DNA of 25,641 nucleotides, from IMG/VR virus record IMGVR_UViG_3300044731_001638, positions 1 through 25,641 of that record. One strand, 5' to 3'. Below are positions 1 to 6,757 of this stretch, piece by piece. The notes under the pieces are model-generated. The model worked only from the letters and a program-made list of their open reading frames with translations, ran no database searches and was not told where the DNA came from. Position 1 is the stretch's first letter. Every line of letters begins with the position of its first letter. Origin of the DNA: a virus. A program made the translations under genes and the position numbers.

Positions 1-115
1 GGCTTCAATTAATTTGTTACCTTATTAATCGCACTGCTTACTTCCACGCTGATGGCTAATCTTTACGTGGGTGAGATTCGCACTCACTGGTTCTTACGCA
101 CTTATCTTGGCGCAC
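1..115 (-). mobile_element. 5' end of a probable group II intron (partial, runs off the window)
   Basis: Read on the minus strand this stretch begins GTGCGCC at 115, matching the GUGCG(C/A) 5' consensus of bacterial group II introns. The following bases form three plausible stems: 71-75 with 83-87 (7-nt loop), 44-48 with 66-70, and 6-13 with 24-31 (8 bp, one G-U). G+C is about 45 percent by count, far above the roughly 25-30 percent around it, so the segment looks foreign. No open frame of useful length crosses it. The exon just upstream (minus sense) ends in an SD and ATG. The remaining domains and any reverse transcriptase/maturase gene would lie beyond base 1. An insertion sequence end or another structured RNA is the alternative; the class cannot be assigned from 115 bases. 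Confidence 0.6.
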
Positions 116-135
116 CATAAATACTCCTTTGTTAA
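116..135 (-). promoter_or_regulatory. Orphan ribosome binding site and ATG directly before the intron boundary
   Basis: On the minus strand AAAGGAG is followed, five bases later, by ATG at 118-116, and the intron-like sequence starts at the very next base. This is the start signal of a gene downstream of the tail fibre, where contractile phages usually carry a fibre assembly chaperone or a second fibre gene. Read straight through, the frame closes after 20 codons. The gene is therefore either interrupted by the intron or only expressed after splicing. The 70 bases between this site and the fibre stop codon are AT-rich and hold no clear terminator. Confidence 0.5.
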
Positions 136-205
136 AAGTTTATAAAGAACAAATATGTTATAATTAATTTAAATATTTTTTGTTTTGAAATTTACAAATT
201 TGATA

Positions 206-1147
206 TTAATTTCCGATAAGTTCGATTTTAATTGAGCTTATTGTTTCATTTGATATTGCACATTTAAACCCATCAACTAATCTAAAGCCAATAGAAACAG
301 TTTGATTTTTATATAATTCCCTGCAAATTTTTCTTTTTAATGGGGCAAAATATTTTTTGTTTCTATTATCAATTATTTCAATAGTCCATCTTGCCAATGT
401 TACAACTTCCTGCAAATCTTTTCCGATATTAAAAATACAAAATAATTCAAAAACTGTTCCATTATTTAAATCAACGGCCTCTCCTGAAATATCGACATCA
501 ATCTCATAATTGCCATCATATTCAATTGTGTACGTGTCTCTTGAATCATTCCAATGATTATCTGTAAAACCATAAGCAAAATAATAGCTATTAAATTTTA
601 CCAAATTTTTTAAGTTATTATTTCCTATATATTCAACCCTATTTACAGTATCGGCATACATGTAAGTTTTTTTTTGTTTATCAGCATATTTTTTATTAAC
701 TAAATCAGTTAATTCTTTTGGCTCTTTATCCCATTTTAAATTGTCTGAATTAATTTCTATTATTTTTGAATTTAAAGTTATTTTATCTTCTTCTGCTATT
801 ACTGTAGATTTATCGGTTTCTGATTTTATTGCCTTCCTTTGTGCAATAATTTTTTTACTCATATCATCAACTAAATTTTTAAGTGAGTTATAAAATCCAG
901 TAATTGATCTATAGTTACTATCAATTACATTATTTACTCGCTTAATTTTTGATTCTATAGCTGTATTTAATTGAGTATAAATTTTTTTATCTAGTGTTAT
1001 TTTTTCTGATTCTATTACTGTAGCAATTTCTTCTTGCATAGAATTTAAAAATTCAGATGTTACTATAGTGCCGGGTGTGTTATCGGCTAAATTTCCGTCT
1101 GTAAATTTATTATCTTTTGTTGCTGTAGATCCTTCAATTCTTTGCAT
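206..1147 (-). CDS. Tail fibre protein, N-terminal attachment type
   Basis: 313 residues. The N-terminus (about residues 14-65) has the pattern FTDGNLADNTPGTIVT, then a helical stretch with QEEIATVIES and QLNTAIES. This is typical of the part of phage tail fibre proteins that attaches to the baseplate. The middle (about 90-160) looks like a helical shaft, and the C-terminal half has alternating beta-type residues, as expected of a receptor-binding region. It follows the gp48-type baseplate gene, the usual place for the fibre. An SD GGAG lies ten bases before the ATG. The C-terminal half is not one I recognise, which is normal for receptor-binding domains. It is short for a fibre, so a further fibre or chaperone gene probably lay downstream. 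Confidence 0.7.
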   Translation of the reverse strand: MQRIEGSTATKDNKFTDGNLADNTPGTIVTSEFLNSMQEEIATVIESEKITLDKKIYTQLNTAIESKIKRVNNVIDSNYRSITGFYNSLKNLVDDMSKKIIAQRKAIKSETDKSTVIAEEDKITLNSKIIEINSDNLKWDKEPKELTDLVNKKYADKQKKTYMYADTVNRVEYIGNNNLKNLVKFNSYYFAYGFTDNHWNDSRDTYTIEYDGNYEIDVDISGEAVDLNNGTVFELFCIFNIGKDLQEVVTLARWTIEIIDNRNKKYFAPLKRKICRELYKNQTVSIGFRLVDGFKCAISNETISSIKIELIGN

Positions 1148-1153
1148 TTTAAA

Positions 1154-1666
1154 TTAACTCCTAAATTTATAAATAAATAATAAATGGGCTGGCCTGCTAT
1201 ATTCCAAAGTTTCAATAATTAATAATTTGTTGTTTTGATCTGAAAATACAAAAATCACTTTATATTCATCGTTTGCTGAATAGCCTAAACTCTCTCCTGC
1301 ACGGCTAGAACCAGCTCTAAAATATTGAGCATTTGATTTTAAAATTTCTGAATTTTTATCTAAAGCTTTTGAAAGTGTTAAAAAATATTCGTATGTATTC
1401 CCACCGGTTGCCGCTAATTTTGCAACTAGAGAAATTCTTCTTTTATCTATTTCATTACTAATTGGAATTATTTGTAAAGAATCTTCCCAATCATCTATTG
1501 TTTGTATTGCTGTTAATGGGAAAGTTTCTATTAAAATATCATCCGTGCATTTTAAAACATTATTAAAAGCCGATGCTATACCATCTATTAATTTTAAAAA
1601 ATTTTTACCCTGCCAATAAATCCCTTCGGGAAGCAAGGATCTTATTATTAATTTAATATCATTCAT
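1154..1666 (-). CDS. Baseplate protein, Mu gp48 / P2 gpI / YmfQ (DUF2313) family
   Basis: 170 residues, close to the usual length of the Mu gp48 family. The N-terminus (LLPEGIYW) matches the family's opening LLP.G.aW pattern. The region 53-75 (AIQTIDDWEDSLQI) and the ATGGNTYEYF segment near residue 88 are also family-like: a D.WE motif followed by a glycine-rich turn. The C-terminus RPAHLLFIYKF resembles the P.H..v.F.Y end of these proteins. In Mu and P2 this protein sits between the wedge protein gpJ/gp47 and the fibre in the baseplate, and the gene order here is the same. It begins two bases after the stop codon of the gp47-type gene. Confidence 0.85.
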   Translation of the reverse strand: MNDIKLIIRSLLPEGIYWQGKNFLKLIDGIASAFNNVLKCTDDILIETFPLTAIQTIDDWEDSLQIIPISNEIDKRRISLVAKLAATGGNTYEYFLTLSKALDKNSEILKSNAQYFRAGSSRAGESLGYSANDEYKVIFVFSDQNNKLLIIETLEYSRPAHLLFIYKFRS

Positions 1667-1668
1667 AA

Positions 1669-2736
1669 TTAATCCATATTTTTAAATAAAATATTGCCTA
1701 AAGTATGTATTTGTATATTTGTTGTTTTAATATCTTCTTTAGGGTTAATAATAATAAAATCACTTGTACTAAAATAATTTTGTTGGATAGCAACAATAAA
1801 TTGATAAAAACTTATTGTTTTATTTGGTTCACCTTCGGATTTTATAACGTTCCTTAAAATATTCTTAATTTTATTTTGATTATCTAAATTATTATTTCTT
1901 AATTTAATCTCAAAATTTATTGCTAATGAGTTCAATATAAAAAGATTAAGTTTAGCATTTATTGGCATTTTGCTTAAAATAATATTTTTACTTTTCTCAA
2001 TTTCCTCAATACTTGGAAAAATATTTTCATTGTTATCTTTAACATAGGTTAAGCCAGAAAATCCCTCACTTGGAAAACAAGGAATACACCACGTTCTCGT
2101 TACCTCTGGCAATTCTTTTGCCCATCTTATATAGTCATCTTTATTGCCTGCGCATGGCGGTTTTCTTAAACGTTCTAAAAATCTTTTTCTCCAATTTTCA
2201 AGATCTTCTAAATCTGAGCCGCCATATGTTCCGTTTTGTGAAAGTCTGACTTCAAAATCTATATTATTAATAGGTGAAATTAAATTAAGTTTTGTAAATG
2301 GTTTTAAATTTCCGGAATTACCAGATTGCATAGCATAAATGGGTATATCAGTTATACCATTATCTTTAATTATGCCCTCTTCTGTCGTCTGAAATCTTAA
2401 ATTATTTTCTGTTTGTATTTTTGTGTAAATAGGGATTTTTGAACCGGATAAACCTTTAAATACAGCTTTACCCTGACTGTAAGTTGCATTCTTTCGTTGC
2501 ACATTATACAAATTAGCCCATCTTTGGAAAAATTTTTCTTCTGATTTATCGGGGAAAATTTGCTGTATAATCCATTGTATAAAAAGGTAAATTGGATAAG
2601 CTACACCTGCAATAACACGTGATAAAACTTTAATAACAGAATATAAAAAAACTTTTGAATTATTATCAAATCGAGAATAAAAATCGAGTTCAATTTGTTC
2701 AACTAATTCTTTGAATGTTGGAATTTTGTAAGCCAT
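1669..2736 (-). CDS. Baseplate wedge protein, Mu gp47 / P2 gpJ family
   Basis: Baseplate J-like protein of 355 residues, similar in length to Mu gp47. The N-terminal part has an IPTF.EL.....DF pattern, followed by GNSGNL, typical of family members just before the central beta domain. NGTYGGSDLEDLENWRKRFLERLRKPP, split around its SDLED and RFLERL elements, matches the G.D.E.de..R.R.l..... core, and the downstream DYIRWAKELPEVTR segment matches the Y..WA...pgV.ra core. The frame stays open upstream to a TTG at 2748, but the ATG at 2736 has a GGTGA SD five bases before it and starts MAYKIPTF like its relatives, so I take 2736. The start overlaps the end of the gp46-type gene. Confidence 0.88.
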   Translation of the reverse strand: MAYKIPTFKELVEQIELDFYSRFDNNSKVFLYSVIKVLSRVIAGVAYPIYLFIQWIIQQIFPDKSEEKFFQRWANLYNVQRKNATYSQGKAVFKGLSGSKIPIYTKIQTENNLRFQTTEEGIIKDNGITDIPIYAMQSGNSGNLKPFTKLNLISPINNIDFEVRLSQNGTYGGSDLEDLENWRKRFLERLRKPPCAGNKDDYIRWAKELPEVTRTWCIPCFPSEGFSGLTYVKDNNENIFPSIEEIEKSKNIILSKMPINAKLNLFILNSLAINFEIKLRNNNLDNQNKIKNILRNVIKSEGEPNKTISFYQFIVAIQQNYFSTSDFIIINPKEDIKTTNIQIHTLGNILFKNMD

Positions 2737-3157
2737 TATTGTCACCAAGGTTGTAATTTATTAAATCTATATTCCCTTGGTTACTGTAAACAGTAATACT
2801 AATTACAATTGCTTTTTTTTCAAAATGCGAATCAATTTCAATTTTGCTAACAATTTTTTCGTTTACTAATGGCTGTAGGGCTTGGATACAATAAGCATTT
2901 ATATCATTTAAAATATTATTTGTTTTTTTTGCTCTTTTAAGTAACCAAAGTTTTGAACCTAAATTTGTTTTATCAAAAGCATCTGCCCAAAAACCTTTTT
3001 TAGATTGCTCATATTCTGGTAATTCATAATTTTCACATCTAGTGTCTGTAAATAAAAGCATTCCGATTTTTGATTCAAGTGAATCACCAATAATATTATT
3101 AAGATCTAGATCAAAACATTTTTGTACATGATCATATTTAAAAATAATATCTTTCAT
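2699..3157 (-). CDS. Baseplate protein, Mu gp46 family
   Basis: 152 residues. The motif GFWADAFDKTNLGSKLWLLK (about residues 56-75) is the hallmark R.GwW.D....G.rLWll.R of the Mu gp46 family, the Mu counterpart of the P2 gpW / T4 gp25 wedge protein. The N-terminus ends a beta region with LLFTDTRCE, as in relatives that carry LlTDrRa. The gene sits immediately before gp47 and overlaps it by 38 bases, and its ATG overlaps the stop of the preceding unknown gene (ATGA), suggesting coupled translation. Confidence 0.85.
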   Translation of the reverse strand: MKDIIFKYDHVQKCFDLDLNNIIGDSLESKIGMLLFTDTRCENYELPEYEQSKKGFWADAFDKTNLGSKLWLLKRAKKTNNILNDINAYCIQALQPLVNEKIVSKIEIDSHFEKKAIVISITVYSNQGNIDLINYNLGDNNGLQNSNIQRIS

Positions 3158-3534
3158 TTTTTATTCCAACTTATTTCAAATTTTAACCCAACAGGTATTG
3201 ATTTAATAGAAAATAAATCAATTAAATATTGCACTTTATAAGAAGTATTATAATCTAAACTATTAAAATATAATACTAAGTTATCTAGTTTATTTTCTTT
3301 GTATAGCATTGCTAAAAATTTTCTTACATCATCGTAGCGATAAATATCAGAAAAAAATACATCATAATTTAAAATAAACTTTTTATTTCTAGTAGCTTCT
3401 TCTATATAAAATGCAAAATTTTCTAATTCATTACAATATTTATTTTTAAAGATTTCAATAGTCCTTATATTAAAATTAAAAGGGTTATTAATATATTCTT
3501 GTGTTTTTTTATAAGCTTCTTCGGCTGTAATCAT
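3154..3534 (-). CDS. Unknown protein in the baseplate operon (126 aa)
   Basis: I do not recognise a family. The protein is rich in aromatic residues (Tyr, Phe), lysine and asparagine, appears mostly helical, and has no signal peptide or membrane segment. An SD AAGGA lies eight bases before the ATG, and the stop overlaps the start of the gp46-type gene. It lies between the spike module and gp46, where Mu has no gene, so it is either a lineage-specific baseplate part or an inserted accessory gene. Codon and base use match its neighbours. Confidence 0.75.
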   Translation of the reverse strand: MITAEEAYKKTQEYINNPFNFNIRTIEIFKNKYCNELENFAFYIEEATRNKKFILNYDVFFSDIYRYDDVRKFLAMLYKENKLDNLVLYFNSLDYNTSYKVQYLIDLFSIKSIPVGLKFEISWNKK

Positions 3535-3551
3535 TTTGATTTTCCTTTTTA

Positions 3552-3743
3552 TTATTGTAGTTTTCCTAGTCCTGTAACACTTCCACTAGGTGTGCTCATT
3601 GTTGCTGGTATAACTTCAACATTTGTGGATAAAAACGTAACTATTGCTTTTGAAATACTTTCCCACATTGCTTTTTTGTCTGAAGGCTTTGATTTTTCCA
3701 TTTCTTTTAAAATTAATTCAGCCAATACTTTACTATCCATCAT
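3552..3743 (-). CDS. Small unknown protein following the spike gene (63 aa)
   Basis: The protein has an acidic/basic helical N-terminus (LAELILKEMEKSKPSDKKAMWESI), followed by IVTFLSTNVEVIPATMSTPSGSVTGLGKLQ, with a Gly/Ser/Thr-rich end. Small proteins ending in a G..tG.G.l pattern often follow the spike or VgrG-type gene in contractile tail operons, so a minor baseplate or spike-tip role is likely. That is an inference from position and the C-terminal pattern. An SD AAGGA lies eight bases before the first of two consecutive ATG codons. Confidence 0.7.
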   Translation of the reverse strand: MMDSKVLAELILKEMEKSKPSDKKAMWESISKAIVTFLSTNVEVIPATMSTPSGSVTGLGKLQ

Positions 3744-3754
3744 ATTAGTATTCC

Positions 3755-4396
3755 TTATTTAAATGTATCTAATTTTGCTTTTAATTTAATAATTTCAGGA
3801 GCAGAATTTAAAAGCATTGCTCCCATTAAAGTATTTGTTGTTGATATTGATAAAATTTGAAAAAGCTCTGATAGAATTTCTATTAATTCACCAGCATCAT
3901 TTTTAACAGAAAATTTACTTGTTTTTATTGTTGTATTTTTTGTTTCTATTTTAAAATTTGATTCAGAAGTTATAAAAAAATCTTTAGTTGCAAACGTTAT
4001 TTTGTTTTCGCTTTGCACATCCAAAGTTTTTGTTTTGATTTCAATCAAATTTTCTTTTTTAAAATAGATGTGATCCTTCTCTATTGTGTAAATACAAACC
4101 TCGCCTATTTTAAGCCCTGTAGGGCGTGAATCTTTATCTTCTGTAGCTACAATATAGCCGGACTCACGCTCGCCACCATGAAACAAACAAATCCCCTCCG
4201 AGCCGTTAGGGGGTACGCTAGTAATTCCGTAATTTTGCCAGCGTTCTAAATTTTCCCTAGGATCGTCTTTGAAAAATTCGCACTGTGCCGTTTGTGTATT
4301 AGTTTCATCATTTGTTTTATTTATTGAGCAAATAGATATTATCGAAACAATTCTTTCATACAATGGGCTTGTAATTTTACGAATTAAGTCTTGCAT
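3755..4396 (-). CDS. Baseplate spike / assembly protein, Mu gp45 (gpV-like) family
   Basis: 213 residues, close to Mu gp45 (central spike that pierces the outer membrane). Features: an early conserved tail region around ERWQNYGITSVPPNGSEGI (about residues 50-68), then an OB-type beta domain. A C-terminal stretch (about 110-175) has regularly alternating hydrophobic residues (KENLIEIKTKTLDVQ, then NKITFATKDFFITS and FKIETKNTTIK), as expected of the triple-stranded beta-helix. The ATG overlaps the gpP-type stop as TAATG. The C-terminal 35 residues are helical, and no HxH iron-binding tip motif is visible, so the tip may be supplied by another protein, perhaps the 63-aa neighbour. Confidence 0.85.
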   Translation of the reverse strand: MQDLIRKITSPLYERIVSIISICSINKTNDETNTQTAQCEFFKDDPRENLERWQNYGITSVPPNGSEGICLFHGGERESGYIVATEDKDSRPTGLKIGEVCIYTIEKDHIYFKKENLIEIKTKTLDVQSENKITFATKDFFITSESNFKIETKNTTIKTSKFSVKNDAGELIEILSELFQILSISTTNTLMGAMLLNSAPEIIKLKAKLDTFK

Positions 4397-5430
4397 TATA
4401 CACTCATTTCCTCGCCAATTTTTGAAGAATTTCTCTCCTCTGTAGGGTTGTATGCGTCTTTGATAACAAGTTTTAATTCTGTTTTAAATCCATTTTCGTC
4501 AAATATAAAATTAGTTTCTTCAATTAAAAAATCACCTTTTAATTTAAATACAGGATAATCAATATTAACTAGTGTATTTATTTCCCAAATTTTACCATCT
4601 TCATATTCCCAACTTGGTAACTCAATGCTTAATGAAAAAGCTTTGGCAATTTGTTTTGCCATTTCCCATTTTGCACGCTCTTTGGCTTCATTTAATGTTA
4701 TTGATTTTGTAATTGGAACTTGTTTAACTCGTGGCCTTTTTACGCTATTATCAATTACTTCAGCTATTTCTTTTTTGTGTTTGTTTTTAGGACTTCCTAC
4801 ATTTACATAAACTCTATATGTTTGAAATTTTTCTGAATCTTTTTGTGTAAAATTTATTGAACTTATATTTTCACCTTGTTTTAAACTTGTTACTACAGAG
4901 CTTGCAACGTCTGAAAAAATAATGCCGCCATCATGATCTGGATAGGCTAACACACCCTGATATTTTGCTAATTTTGAAATTGATTCCCATATTGTTTCGT
5001 TTTGTTGTAAAGATATATTATTTATTATTGAATTACTTTTATTTGATTTTCCGGAAACATTTATACCAAATGGGCTTGCTAAAGTTTCAGCCATAAATTT
5101 TAAACTTACATTTTTAAATGATCGATTATTATTTGTGTTAGCTGAATCAACAAGATCTCCTGTTTTGTCTCTTCCAGTAATATCAAAACTTATAGAACTT
5201 TCATCTAGTGAATTACTAATCTCATCTATATAACCCGTAATCAAAGGCTTATCTTTAAACAATAAAGTACAAAGATCATCATTGCTTAAGTAATCTGTTG
5301 GGTTTATTGGATCATCAATATTTGAGGTGTAGGATATTTCAAATTTACCAGAAATTGCGGCAAGAGAACGAGTAACTTTAACATTTAGCCAGTTATCAAA
5401 TATATAATTATTTACTTTTAACCTTATCAT
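4396..5430 (-). CDS. Baseplate hub protein, Mu gpP / P2 gpD-like
   Basis: 344 residues, the length of Mu gpP (379) and similar hub proteins that form the ring between tube and spike. The N-terminus has the family pattern of a beta domain with NNYIFDNWLNVKVTRSL and SGKFEISYTS, then LITGYIDE (residues about 64-71) and SFDITGRDKTGDLVD, which correspond to v.TGyid......s..i.GRd.TgDLvDcs. The middle shows IWESISKLAKYQGVLAYPDHDGGIIF, matching the family's ....la...Gvl...d..G.l.f. Translation begins inside the end of the gpN-type gene, with GAGG nine bases upstream of the ATG. Confidence 0.88.
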   Translation of the reverse strand: MIRLKVNNYIFDNWLNVKVTRSLAAISGKFEISYTSNIDDPINPTDYLSNDDLCTLLFKDKPLITGYIDEISNSLDESSISFDITGRDKTGDLVDSANTNNNRSFKNVSLKFMAETLASPFGINVSGKSNKSNSIINNISLQQNETIWESISKLAKYQGVLAYPDHDGGIIFSDVASSVVTSLKQGENISSINFTQKDSEKFQTYRVYVNVGSPKNKHKKEIAEVIDNSVKRPRVKQVPITKSITLNEAKERAKWEMAKQIAKAFSLSIELPSWEYEDGKIWEINTLVNIDYPVFKLKGDFLIEETNFIFDENGFKTELKLVIKDAYNPTEERNSSKIGEEMSV

Positions 5431-6745
5431 CTAAAATTACCTCAATAAAGTCTCCTTCATTTAAAAATAAAGGATTTTTAATATTATTAAGGTAAACAAT
5501 ATCATCTATGTTATTTAGTGTTTCAAAATTTTCAAAACAGAAGTTAAATATTGTCTGGTCTTTTTTTAAGGCGTATTTATTTATAGATGGAATTTCATCT
5601 GAGATGGAACTTAAAGCGTTATATGTATTTATTCTTAATTCATACAAAGATTTAAACACATCGCTTGATATTGTTGGATCATTCATTAGTTGATCGATTT
5701 TATTTATAAGGTTGTCTCTAATTTTATTAGCTTCATTGATATTTATAAAAGTTGCTTCTGTAGTGGCAAAGTTACAAGCTGATGCTATTACATGGGTTTG
5801 CATTAATTTTTCAATTTCTTTTATATTTGTATCTGTATCACTTTTTTGTAATTTATTGGTATAAATTCTTTCGTATTCTAAAAGAATTTCCTTTGTCTCA
5901 TTTGCTTTTTCTATTTTATTTTTATTATCATTATTACTTTTAAATTCCATCATGCTAGGTAAAACAAGTGCAGAAATCGCTTGAGGTAAAGCCTTTGACG
6001 CTTCGGAATTATTTAATAATCTATTAAAAGATTCAAGAACCCCATCTATTAAATCAGCCGTAAAACTAGGAATATTTGAAACCCGATCTATCATGGATTT
6101 TGCATTGTAAACTAAATAAGTGAAATCTGTTCCTATCTGTGCTACAGAAGCAATAAAACCTTCAACATCTCTAACAGAATCTACTACATCTGAAATTGCT
6201 TTTTGAGCATCATAAATTTTTGATGATGTTTCTTTAACAAGATCTTTAACAAAGCCATATGATTCTTTAAATGCTTTTAATGCATTAAATTTAGTATCCT
6301 TTGTTGAATTTTCAACCAAAGCTTTTGTATTTATTTTTGGTTTTATGGCAATGTTTTTGCTTGATTCAACAAATTCAAATTCTATAGAACATTTACCTAT
6401 TTTTGTATTCTCTTCTGATATAGAAACCTTTTGACAAAAAACAATAAGTCGTCCTAAAAATGGGTGTATTAATTCACCTTCAACCCCATCTTCAATTAGT
6501 TTTTTTAAATTATCTCTTATTTTAAAAACATTTTTACCAATAATAAATCCTTTAACTTTAAAAGAAGCTTGCATTTTTCCAAATTTTTGGATTACAAATT
6601 TATTATTAAAAGGAAAAGATTTTAAAGAATTTCTATGGCCAAACTCGCTATTATGGCTTTCAATTTCAAAATATATTCCTAAGAAACAAGCTTCTTCTAA
6701 TTCTTGTTCAAAAGGCTTAAATCCTTCTAGCTCTAAATTTTCCAT
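5408..6745 (-). CDS. DNA circularisation / baseplate protein, Mu gpN family
   Basis: 445 residues. Residues about 10-130 match the DNA_circ_N domain of Mu gpN: LGIYFEIESHNSEFGHRN, then FVIQKFGKMQASFKVKGFIIG, then LIEDGVEGELIHPFLGRLIVFC. The last element is the G.G.L.HP..G...v signature. In Mu the protein is essential for tail assembly and is associated with the baseplate; the circularisation name comes from a related Shigella phage protein. The remaining 300 residues are mainly helical and variable. It lies between the tape measure and gpP as in Mu. Its SD is weak (AAGAGA), so expression may depend on coupling to the tape measure gene 12 bases upstream. Confidence 0.85.
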   Translation of the reverse strand: MENLELEGFKPFEQELEEACFLGIYFEIESHNSEFGHRNSLKSFPFNNKFVIQKFGKMQASFKVKGFIIGKNVFKIRDNLKKLIEDGVEGELIHPFLGRLIVFCQKVSISEENTKIGKCSIEFEFVESSKNIAIKPKINTKALVENSTKDTKFNALKAFKESYGFVKDLVKETSSKIYDAQKAISDVVDSVRDVEGFIASVAQIGTDFTYLVYNAKSMIDRVSNIPSFTADLIDGVLESFNRLLNNSEASKALPQAISALVLPSMMEFKSNNDNKNKIEKANETKEILLEYERIYTNKLQKSDTDTNIKEIEKLMQTHVIASACNFATTEATFININEANKIRDNLINKIDQLMNDPTISSDVFKSLYELRINTYNALSSISDEIPSINKYALKKDQTIFNFCFENFETLNNIDDIVYLNNIKNPLFLNEGDFIEVILDDKVKSK

Positions 6746-6757
6746 TTTTTTTCTCTT

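Noticed and set aside
52-120. Plus-strand 22-aa frame (MANLYVGEIRTHW...)
   Set aside because: It is antisense to the intron-like sequence, has no SD, and is explained by the structured RNA on the other strand.
2737-2748. TTG at 2748 as the gp47 start
   Set aside because: The ATG at 2736 has a GGTGA SD at good distance and gives the family-like N-terminus.
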